DNA from: Symsagittifera roscoffensis | Lineage: Eukaryota > Xenacoelomorpha > Acoela > Convolutidae | Length of the DNA: 60,000 bases | Assembly (NCBI RefSeq): GCF_963678635.1 | Contig: NC_087071.1 | Location: forward strand, 9,907,842-9,967,841 | Direction of reading: 5' to 3' | Shown here: positions 21,711 to 31,005 of the stretch, one piece after another | Position numbering within the stretch: position 1 is the first letter of the stretch | How the letters are laid out: the number at the start of each line of letters is the position of its first letter | Program-made: the position numbers and the translations under genes | Notes under the pieces: model-generated | What the model was told of the DNA's origin: nothing | The model's database searches: none | Seen by the model: only the letters and a program-made list of their open reading frames with translations

Positions 21711-23754
21711 TAACAAGGTTTCTAGACGCTAACTTCATCACTTTGTATGTGTGCTTATTACCATGCAATAGTTGCTTTTATTGGGTTTACTTAAAACGAA
21801 TAGAAACTTAGCACAAATTTTCAAATATTTTTAAGAAAGCTTTTGACTTGTTGAGGAACTTTTTTTGACTTGTTCGTTTTTTTACCCAATTTAAAATCTA
21901 CAGAGTAGAGACCGTTCAGATTTTGCATTTCGAATAAGCAAAACGTGAAGCAGCGAGTTTCCGAGCAATGTTTTTTTTAACGTGAGCATGCTAATAGACA
22001 CACATGCTAATAGGCAGGTGTCGTTAATTGAGGCTAGCATCTGAGCCCTGTTCAAACAAAACGGGAGGTTAAACACACTCTTTGTCTTTTTTCAATAGCG
22101 GGTGGAAGGGGATAAAATGAAAACAATATAAATAGAAAACTTTTGTTTGTTTGATTAGTTCGTCAACAACTAACTAAATTAACAAAAAAAAATTGTAAGT
22201 CCTTTTGGGTTTTTGAAAAGCAGTCGGAACATTCAGGTGTTCGCCTTGATATAAAAACAGCCTTGTTTTATCTATGTAGGCTTGTCGAAATTCATCGAAC
22301 AAAGGTAGCTTTTACATATTTTTAAACATTTCTCTCATTTTCTTAAATTAAAAAGGCAATATTTCTCACAAAAACCTGCGCTGTAAAACTAGGATTACTA
22401 GAAAAAATACTGACGGAAACAGCTGTAAATTTTAGTTTTTTTTACCATGGCTATAAGTAATAAATTTGAGGTTAACGACGACAAAATTATTAACCTCCTT
22501 TTTTCACAGTGAAATTTGTGATTAGGAAGCGCACTATAAAGATTGATAAATAACTGATTATCTTGTTCTCTTGTCAATTGCCTTGTTAAATAGTTTTTTG
22601 TCGTCACTTTTAAAAGAAAAATAACTTATGGCGAACATAACAAGCTATAAGGCTTGATTAACGATATTATCGCAATCAACCATTGTCCCAATCGGTGCTA
22701 TTCGAATTTTTGTTGTCTTTTCATAAATTGGGTTCAAATTTATTTCTGGCCTACGAAATTTGTTGCTGGAAAAACTGATAACCGCTTATGACAAAAACAA
22801 ACAAAACTCTCTCATGTTTTGAAAAACCAAAAAAACTCTTTTTTTTTCAAAATTTTAATTTGATTTCGGCTCGAAGCGAAAAGCACTGAAAGAAAAAAAA
22901 ATATAGGGTCATCAGTTTTAATTTTGTGCTCACCAAATTGACAAAAGCAGAGAAACAGGATTCGGAAGATCATTTTCCATTAACTTTGCATAATACACTG
23001 ATTGTGAAATCGAGCAACCAAGAACTTGAAATTCACCAAATGTGAACAAAAACAGAAACTCTAACAATTGATTGTGTGCTTGAGTTGCTTATAAAAACTG
23101 AAATTTCCAAATTAAATGGCTATGTTAGCGGTGTTTCATTTCTTTGTTGAACCTTAAATAGTCGAACGTGAAATCTGAGTTGAAAATAGAGATGACATTT
23201 CATCAATAAAGAATAGTGTCATATTTTAGCCTTGACCTACACTAATGAATAAATCCCGAACTAAAATCTTCAGTTTAAATAACCAAACATTTTGAAGCTC
23301 TGTCTTGCTTGTTGCGCAATTAATTTTTCAAAAAATTGAAGAAAAAAAAATGAAGTTTCCGATTGTTATTGAGTATTAGTCATAATTGCATCAAAAATTG
23401 TCTCAAGACCAGAAAACTAAATTTGAAACTAACTTTGAAACTAATGTTGTTTTTTCTATTACATTTTTGTAGTAACCAAAAAACATCAACTTTGAGTGAT
23501 TGCAGTAAAAATCAATATTTTAAAAATTTTGAATTGTCTGGTTGTTCCAATTTAAAGATTAATTTTAAAAATTTTAGCTCGCTTTTTTTTCCAACCATAT
23601 ATTCAAAAATGAAGTAAGAGCACGTAGAATATCGTTTCAACAAACAGAAGTGGAGCAATGAAATTAAGAGCACATCAATTATGCTGATAAATTTTGCAGG
23701 TAGTGTTTGTCAACGAATTTTGAGAAGACATTCTTAGTGTTTTGTGCAACGATT
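21711..23754. other. AT-rich intergenic DNA with repeat R2 copy 2 at 22221-22270
   Basis: R2 copy 2 is CAGTCGGAACATTCAGGTGTTCGCC.. in the same orientation as 12744-12790. No gene is supported elsewhere. An ORF at 23363-23617 is AT-biased with no splice framing. Confidence 0.35.
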
Positions 23755-24070
23755 GGGCTGTTTATGCTGCCATGGTTGGCCTCAATAGACCGAAACTTCT
23801 AATCATGCAATTCAATAAAGTATGAAAAATTACTAAAATGGTTGAATTGAATTTTAAAACAAACGTTTTCTTGTTTTGGCAAAAATGTCGGTGTAGCGTT
23901 CTAAATAAGGAAGAAAAATTTTTTGTCAAAAAAATGTTTATCATATAATTTCTATATATGGAAACTGTAAGACTAGCTTTGTTTATGGTGACAACAAGTA
24001 ATTTTGAAAGTGCCTCAAATTTTTTCAACTGCAAATTGAATTTTGTACACAAACAACGTAGTGATGATAG
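23755..24070. repeat. Degenerate copy of the CATACAATT foldback family
   Basis: GGTTGGCCTCAATAGACCGAAA near 23774 matches the terminus GGTTGACCTCCATACACCGAAA of the intact element at 53476-54403. Downstream, ATCATGCAATT, ATATAATTTCTATATATGGAAACTGTA, a GTAATTTTGAAA block and TTTTCAACTGCAAATTGAATTTTGTAC follow in the same order as in the intact copy near 53700-53800. The opposite terminus is not found. Confidence 0.65.
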
Positions 24071-25417
24071 TCTCTCCCTAATAGCATTTTTGAATCAATT
24101 AGGTAAAAATGTTTTTAAAAAACATTTTTGGTTTTTGTCGTCTCTAAAACATTTTTAGCATTTGTGGTCTCTAAAAAGGGTCTCTAACCAAACGCATCAC
24201 AAATCGATGATATCAAAAAACTGAAATCGTTCGATCCAAAAACAGAAGTCTAGTGAGTATTAGGAATTATAGAATTTCGCAGCCTAATTTCTCTCAACTT
24301 CCAGGTAGACACAAAATGTCTCTATGAATTGGCAAACCGTGATTGCAAATTTCAATGGTTACCACACTACGCAGAAATTTTTTAAAGTCAAATCACCTAA
24401 ATGCTCACGATAATATAATTTCTGTAACAAAACATAGACACTACGCTTCATAATTACGCCAACTTCTCAAATGTAGGAACAGGTTGTAACTTTTTTCAAG
24501 ATTTCTCGAAAAGAAGAGTTATTCGCTAATATAAAATCCTCTCAAGAAATATTGAAATTTAGTTCAAAAAAACTCTCAGTTTAAATTGATCGCAACATTT
24601 TGCAAGTAAAATATAATCAATTGGTGTCGATGTTTTCAATCTGTTTTCTCTTCTTCTTTGTAGACCCTAGTGCGAACATGATTGTGGGCATACTAAAAAC
24701 CATGATTACATTCTCGACAAAAATTTACAGTTAATCAGAATCTAACGGAAGAAAACTATAATTTACGAAGAGCTACTTACCCAAAGAAAACGCCTCAATA
24801 TAATTTTAAAGTGTTTAACAAATAAAACAATTCATTGAAAGCATTTCATAGAATGAACAAGGCGCGCAAGAATTTCATGTGCAAAATATGATATAAAATG
24901 TTTTCGTAGATTCCGCATACAAAATGCCCATAATTCATTGGCACAATTGTTTTGTCGCGGATTCCTCAACAAACAAATATAGCTAGTTGTTCTGAATTCC
25001 TCAGCTGTAGGCATATTCCGCAAATTGCAAGTGGATTCCGCAAGTTCGGAAGTAAGCGGATTCTGCTTGCAATTTGCGGATTCCGCTTACAGTTGCGGGT
25101 TCCCTAGCAGCTCAGTTCACTAAAATTATGTTTTATTATTTGCTTGTGGGTTCCACATACTGTTCGGATTCTGCATTTTTGCTTTTTTTGGAGCAATTTC
25201 GACTAGTATAGTGTTTTAGTTGTAAATTTGCGAGTACTTCACTGACTGAAGTAAGGCTCAATACACCGATGCCAGATTCTGAATTTCTGTTTTTTTTAGA
25301 TTTTGTCCACGCCGTTATTTCTGTTTTTCTAGATTTTGTCCAGTTTAAAATAAAATTGCTTTGTTGCTTTGTTGACACTGTTTAACACCTTTCCTGCCTG
25401 CCTTACCCTCTATTTAA
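24071..25417. other. Intergenic DNA with scattered GGATTCCGC words
   Basis: Between about 24905 and 25175, (G)GATTCCGC(A/T) or GGATTCTGC occurs at least six times, some arranged head to head (GCGGATTCTGCTTGCAATTTGCGGATTCCGC-like around 25060-25090). At 25295-25345 a short unit, ATTTCTGTTTTT(.)TAGATTTTGTCC, is duplicated. The minus-strand ORFs over these words are artefacts of the repeats. Confidence 0.4.
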
Positions 25418-26302
25418 TGTAACATTCGCCCAAATACTACACAGCGACGGAGCGTAGAAAAAGTACCTATTAACGACTGGCAGGCGTCAGTTACCTTAAT
25501 CCTACTCGTTTTTCACCGTCTCGACCTTGCCAGTTGATTTTCTGGTCTGTTTAGGGCTAAGTAAAAAGTTACTATTTTTAGGCCATCAGTCAAACGACTT
25601 TTGATCAGCTTTCGTTTACATGCGAACACAACCACATAGCTGGAGTCTCGGATCCTCAGACTACGTGATTGCTATTAAAAACACTGCTCGAACAACCATT
25701 TTTAATATGTTTTTGTGTGACAGTTCTATATTAAATCCATTGGAGATGGATTGACCCTTTCCACTTTCTAGCTACTCATATTCTAAAATATCAAATTATA
25801 CCGGTGTTAATTCAGACTTCTACGACATCCAAGTAGATACAAGGTCAGCTTTATATAGTCCCTTCACATAAAACAGACTCTGGGGGACCAAGCCTCCGCT
25901 CCCGTAATCTTCCTGAGATAACGTTCTTATCTCTTCCAATTTGTGGCACGGGAGGGTTCCGTGGAATATTCCTTCCCCACTGAAGCTTCCTTCTCCACTA
26001 ATATCCACTGCTAAGAGTCTTATCGTGTGTTGTTGCCACGATAAGAGGCTTCGTATTTTTCGTCTCCTGTGCGACCGTTTTCCACAATATTTGTCGTTGT
26101 TCTGTTTCTTCGTCGTTCTGCGTCAAAATGGCCGTCTTTTTCTATTTCTCAGAAAAATTCACTCTTTAATCGAAATTTTAAAAATAAAAATTCTAGAATA
26201 TTTCTACCCTCCTTCGCAATACTTTTTCGTTCCTAAGGCCTTTATTCGTTTTTTTTTCGTGTCGCCGGAAGGTTGCGCTGTGCCATCTGGCAGAATGGCA
26301 CA
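25418..26302 (-). repeat. 3' LTR of the giant element
   Basis: Matches 46244-47129 along its length, from TGTAACATTCGCCC to GGCAGAATGGCACA on the plus strand. In the minus sense a TATA-like CTATATAAA lies at 25858-25850. No AATAAA is seen downstream of it. A plus-strand ORF (25941-26339) recurs in both LTRs and is judged incidental. Confidence 0.95.
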
Positions 26303-26316
26303 TACTCCCCGGACAA
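26303..26316 (-). promoter_or_regulatory. Candidate polypurine tract next to the 3' LTR
   Basis: In the minus sense TTGTCCGGGGAGTA abuts the LTR's 5' TG. The purine run (GGGGAGTA) is short, so the assignment rests on position. The 13-base word TTGTCCGGGGAGT recurs three times inside ORF2. Confidence 0.45.
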
Positions 26317-27042
26317 GTCCCCATCAATGTCCCTATTGATCGCATAACACCGGGTTATTGTCATGTAGTGTTCCAGTTCTCTGTAATCAATCTTACAAAT
26401 CGCATAAGAAAATGAAATTTATCTACTCCACCTCAACTCACTACGTGTTCACAAATGGCATCGTACTACATCTCACTGCCTTTCAACATTTTCACAAAAT
26501 TTGCACCATGAGGAGTGTCCTAGATAAAATTTCTTTTCTGACTACTTCCGTCGTCTTGCCATAAAACTTCTTTTCGCTCTTTGTGATTAAAAAGTTGGGA
26601 CGTGGCACGGCCACGCACCCATTAAAATTAACTTAAGATCACTCACCAAGTATAATCAGTTATTTATGCGGTCCCTTCAATATTAAAACTAAGAAACTCT
26701 GTGGCTAGGAAAGTTATTGAGTCACTCACCCTTCTCGAGCGTGTTTACCCAAACTTACCATGTCGTGAAATTGTGTCTTACACAGGTTAAAAACTTCAGT
26801 CTTGTTTAAATAGGTAAATATACTCACCTATGTTCTATATATATACATAAGTAGTGTAACAAAAATTTTCTTTCAACAATTTTAACAATTGCAACAACTT
26901 TCAAAGTTTTGGTTTGACCAAACTGAATCAAGACAAAAAGTTTAACAAGTTCAATAATCAAAACTTGGTTGATTGGTTCAAGTTTTAACACACAAAGACA
27001 ATCAAGTTTTCTCTCCTTCTCTTTTCTTCTTTGCTCACGTCT
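26317..27042 (-). other. 3' untranslated region of the giant element
   Basis: AT-rich, no ORF, between the ORF4 stop and the 3' LTR. Contains a TATATATATA run near 26838 and short CAATTTTAACAATTGCAACAAC repeats near 26877-26900. Confidence 0.6.
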
Positions 27043-28469
27043 TCACTTGTTCCCTTCGTTCATTATCTTCATTCCATTGCTTTCTTCATTCTCCGTAAGC
27101 TCTTTCAGATATTCCTGCATGGCTCGCTTCTCGCTCCAAGCCATCAGGTGCCCCCTCGCGGAGTCTCTCGCTTTCAACATATCCACATAACCCCCTGCTG
27201 GATCTCCCATGTGGACCGATTCCGGCACAGTGACTCGACTGTACTCGACCACGTCGAGTTGTCCTTCCAGTTTCAACCTTGCCATGTTGGTCCGTGAGGG
27301 CCTGTAATCTTCAAGTCCTCCAGATCCACATTGACTGATGATCTCCATCTCTAATTTAGTGTCTGCCAGGGTTCGTGCTGTTTTCTTTGATCTCACGGCT
27401 GTCGTGGTCAGACCTGCCAAGAGCATAGGGGATATCAGATTCTCTTTTTCTCCCCCTGTCAGTGTTGCACCATCTCCTTGCCCGCTCTCGCCTGAACGAC
27501 CTGCGCTCGTTAAAGAGGCCACCACTGCGCTGGCTTTCGACTTCACCACATTCGGGTTCACGGCTCGACTTCCTGTCTTCCCTTTTATTCGCTTCAGCCC
27601 CTTTCTGGCTCGTCTAACGGGTAATTTCTTTGTGACCTGCTGATCATCGGCACTGTCTTCTGTAACTGACTCGGTCAGAACATCCGACTCCATGGAGTTC
27701 ACTATTTTCTGCAGGACCTCACGCATGATGGGTTGGTTCAATCCCACCTTCATTATGGACTGCGTCCCATATCGTCGTATCACGTCCCATGACCTTTCCA
27801 TGAAGTTCACTCGGCTCCAGGTTGCCCCTGTCTTGCCTTCTAATTCACTTTGATATCTCTCCCATTCCTTTTCCGGTAGCGTACTCAGGAAGGATACCCT
27901 CATTGATTCTTCGATTTTTCTCCTCCTCCGTGATTCATGAAGCAGTCTCTGTGGATCATTGCTTCGGCTTATTGGGTCCATCGGAGATAGATCGGCCGAC
28001 GCCTCCTTTGTAGGGGACATGAAAGACGATGGCGTCATTACCAATAGACTCCCATCGACTTCTCCATCGTCGTCTTCACTGAACCGGTATTCTAGCAAGT
28101 CTCTCTCCAACGCTCCTAGATCCGTCTCACCCGGTTTTCCCGTCTTTCCCTCGATGTCGTTATCGTTATCGTCCTGATCCATCAATTCATCGTCATCTGC
28201 ATCAGGTTTCGGCTTGGGTCCTGAGGGGCCTTGTCGTGTGTCTGTGCCCGAATCCGGCCGAGCCGGTACGGTCATGCCTCCTGCGTGATAAAACAATTCA
28301 TCGTTCACCAGGAATTCTACGGACTCCTCGCCATGTGGTGCCAGGTCCTCTATCGTTATGTATGAGCCTCCTCTGCTCTCCTTTGACACTTCCAGCATCG
28401 CTACTTTCGCCTCTCCTGACCACTTCAATCTTGATAAATCATCCGTGGAGTATACACTTCGTTCCACAT
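27043..28469 (-). CDS. ORF4 of the giant element, unknown protein (up to 474 codons)
   Basis: An open frame of 474 codons ends at 27043. It opens at GTG (28467) just after an in-frame TGA. The first ATG is about codon 24 (AMLEVSKESRGG), so the true start is either there or joined by splicing. Composition: acidic, Asp-rich middle (KPKPDADDDELMDQDDNDND, then RFSEDDDGEVDGSLLV), a helical basic/acidic segment around residues 190-280 (ESRRRRKIEESMRVSFLSTL, EWERYQSELEGKTGATWSRV), a basic stretch (KKLPVRRARKGLKRIKGK), and a charged helical C-terminus. No known domain recognised. It is intact, unlike the adjacent ORF3 continuation. Confidence 0.65.
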
Positions 28470-28604
28470 TTCAGCCGAGACCTCTGGTCTCCTGGAAGGT
28501 AGTGCCTTGATCTTTTTCCTACTCCAAGCATCAGGAAATGAGAAGTCAAACGTGTGCGCGGCTGCAACATTCCAGCTGTTGAAGTGCGGCTCCATCCCTT
28601 CACT

Positions 28605-29044
28605 TCACTTCAGCATTCTCTTCTCTGCATCACGAGCTGATCCGATGCGAGGGGCAATGACGAGAGATGTGACTCCCAACAACATCCTCCTTGTCGGTGG
28701 ATATTGGGGCATTGGTCCGGCAGCGGCCTGGACCCAGAAAGCCACGCTTGCTGGTTCTCTTTCGCGTGTGCATAGGCCTCTGGCAAGAGTGGGACTCTCA
28801 TTGCCGCTCCTGTATCCTTCACTACCGGTCTCAAATTCCAAAGCTTCGGGTTAAACTGGATGTGGGAAAGGTCCTCACGGCCCATTCGGCACTTGAAGTG
28901 GTTGTTAAAATCCATCAACACCCAACCGGGCTCCGCTATTCTTCCGAACAGCCTATCGTCGCTGGCCAGCACTCTCAGCTCCCTCTGCTCTACCCAATTC
29001 AGCACGGAACAGTCCACGACTGAGACCAGGTTGACATGCAACAC
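28605..29044 (-). pseudogene. Frameshifted 3' continuation of the ORF3 region
   Basis: Two overlapping frames look coding in succession: 29044-28610 (HVNLVSVVDCSVLNWVEQRE, GWVLMDFNNHFKCRMGREDL, NPKLWNLRPVVKDTGAAMRV) and then, in another frame near 28735-28605, WVQAAAGPMPQYPPTRRMLL. Both start without an ATG and each continues the sequence of the previous frame. The frames look like one original ORF broken by indels, or read by frameshifting. Confidence 0.5.
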
Positions 29045-29948
29045 AGAATTCCTTGACTTGCACGTCCGGGAACGCGAAAGACATCACCGGTCCATACACC
29101 ACCGTGACGAATTCCCGCAGTCCGTGAATCAGAGCCAACGGATCGATCCGCATCATGACAGCCAAATCTGTCAGCAAGGGCATGCCACAATACTGCTTAC
29201 ACTCACCCGCATCCTTCGCCACCTTATCTTCTCCCGTGACGCTTCTGTTCTGTTGCAAGAGGTATTGGAGCAGGAGAGTCCTCCAGTCTTTCATCTTCCT
29301 GAGTGAGGTGGTTTCCAACTGCGCATTGAACTCACGACTTGGTCCCTGGAGTTGTTCAGGGTAACGCAACAGCACAAGCAAATCCCCCAGTCGACCGTAG
29401 ATCATGGCAATCAGAGTCAGGAGTCCATCCAATCTCAAATCTGCCAACGCTTGGGTGAAGAGATTCGCCGGTCCCTTCACGAAATTTTCATGACCAAATG
29501 TCACGTATAGGGCTAATATCAGGCCAATCGACAACTTCCTGATGTCTTTGACGAAACTCGCGATCAGGTTCCGAGATGCCCTCGGATAGCACGTCGACAG
29601 GAAGGATGGCGTCCATCCCACTCCCATTCCACCCAAGATCATACTGTTTACGTCCTGCATCAATTTCAATATCATGCCCCCAGCTAACTCCTGGGCATCA
29701 AACAAGTTCTTCAGATACACGTGTATCTCCTTTATCAGTGCCGGCGCATGCTCGAACGCGTCCTCACCCAATGTGCACAGCCTTGGTGACAAGTACAACC
29801 ATACGTTGTTGTGCGGCTTCGTGCGCAAAGCCATTGCTATGAGATCTTCTTCCGCTGATGTCATGTTCTTCCTGACTGTCCTGCCCTGCTCATTCTCGGC
29901 ATGATCCATCTGTCTGAACCAGAGATCATCAGCCACCTGTTGTACTAA
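28953..29948 (-). pseudogene. ORF3 continuation: hydrophobic-helix segment of unknown function
   Basis: A 327-codon open frame opens at GTG (29936) but is open further upstream to about 29950, where it meets the previous frame. It encodes hydrophobic stretches (RKLSIGLILALYVTFGH; LRLDGLLTLIAMIYGRLGDL) in an otherwise mixed protein (RTKPHNNVWLYLSPRLCTLG, KMKDWRTLLLQYLLQQNRSV, LLTDLAVMMRIDPLALIHGL). The credible protein leaves this frame near 29044; the last 25 or so codons look random. No signal peptide, fusion peptide or clear transmembrane anchor is seen, so I do not call it an envelope. Confidence 0.5.
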
Positions 29949-30560
29949 CAGAGATCGTCATCTACTCCTGGTCTTAACTTCAACAATCTGGCGAAGTTGG
30001 ACAGCTCCAACCCCAGAACCTCATCCAGCACCAACCGAGTTGTGCTACAATCTTTGAGTCCCTGTGTGGCATTGGAAATGTCAGCCCAAACGGCGTGAAG
30101 CTCAGATCGGGACGGATAAAAATTGTCTGGGTCTACCACTCTGTTCGGGGCAGGAATTATCACCTTGAACCGTCCCTCTGCTATCGTTTTGACCATCGTG
30201 TACACAAACTGAAGGGGTTCTGGCAATGCAGCGTATCCTGGTGACAACACAAAGACCACCTTCACTACATTTTGGGTGAAACGTTGTTTTGCTGCTGTTT
30301 CTACCTCAGCCATCGCCGAGAGCAATGTCATTATCGCCTCCCCTATGACCTCGTTGCTCGGGATCGACCCATCCGTCAGACGTGTCAACAAGCCCCTGCT
30401 TTGCAGATGATCATTTGAGCCTGCAACCACTATCACCTGCGGCTCCATGCTGACCACTCTTCGTACACTTATCATCATGCCTATTGCCTGTCCCCAGTCC
30501 AATTTAGGCGCCGTCAAGAAAATCACGTCGGGCCAAAAGAGAGAACGGGCGTATAGAGAT
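29945..30560 (-). pseudogene. ORF3 continuation: second SGNH-like domain, part 2
   Basis: A 193-codon frame (30526-29945) starts at GTG, not ATG, and reads on from the 30523-31005 frame by a -1 step. It contains PDVIFLTAPKLDWGQAIGMM, then VIVVAGSNDHLQSRG (a GxND box as in SGNH block III), then FYPSRSELHAVWADI at the position of block V. The expected Asp of the D-x-x-H dyad is Ser. With the GDG at its start (see next entry), the domain probably keeps the fold without catalysis. It ends at TAG (29945), where the coding sequence shifts to the frame of the next segment. Confidence 0.55.
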
Positions 30561-31005
30561 AATCGGAACTGGCCACAATCAGATACTTTGCAGCTTTCAT
30601 CTCTAAGGTATCATAAGCTGCAAACAGGCCGTCGCCTATTAGGGCCTTCAGTTTCCCATATCTCTTGTCATCTCCATCCACCGTGGTCGTTCGGGGGTAG
30701 TCCCTCGAATACTCGCCAGGCGTCTGACCGGGTGGTTTAGCAAACTGCCTGTACATCTTGTGATGCTTGTTATTGGGCTTGTTCTCTGCCTGAAACTTGC
30801 CCTTGCGAGCAGGTGGCGTCAGTTCCCGGGCTCTCTGTCGGACGTCCGTAAGAGACCGGGTATTCAAAGGTCCAAAGGTATTGTCCTGAGGCAACCCATT
30901 CAAGTCTGCGTGCCGGAGCGTAGTCGTAGAGCTGAACTGCTCCTGCTCTGCTAGCAGCAAATCCACGCCCGGTATCCGATATAGTCGCGACACTGTGGGA
31001 CTTTC
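30523..31005 (-). pseudogene. ORF3 continuation after an in-frame TGA: linker and start of the second SGNH-like domain
   Basis: This frame is the same as ORF3 (33162-31006) and follows its TGA (31008-31006) with no ATG, so it is either read-through product or the result of a point nonsense change. The first 110 codons are a polar linker (YRIPGVDLLLAEQEQFSSTT, RQRARELTPPARKGKFQAEN, PPGQTPGEYSRDYPRTTT). Then comes KLKALIGDGLFAAYDTLE, which fits SGNH block I with the catalytic Ser replaced by Gly (GDG). The frame is lost near 30540, where the reading moves -1. Confidence 0.5.

Noticed and set aside
25941-26339. 132-codon plus-strand ORF in the 3' LTR, repeated at 46768-47202
   Set aside because: Antisense to the element, present only because the LTRs are copies; Phe/Leu/Pro-rich with no domain. 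The two copies end differently once outside the LTR.
28953-29948. Retroviral-type envelope gene in the giant element
   Set aside because: Hydrophobic helices exist, but no signal peptide, fusion peptide, furin-like site or clear anchor; the upstream domains are SGNH-like.
30523-30526. ATGA-type start/stop overlap between the two ORF3 continuation frames
   Set aside because: The second frame opens with GTG, not ATG, and the protein sequence flows across from the previous frame, so this is a frameshift, not a coupled start.
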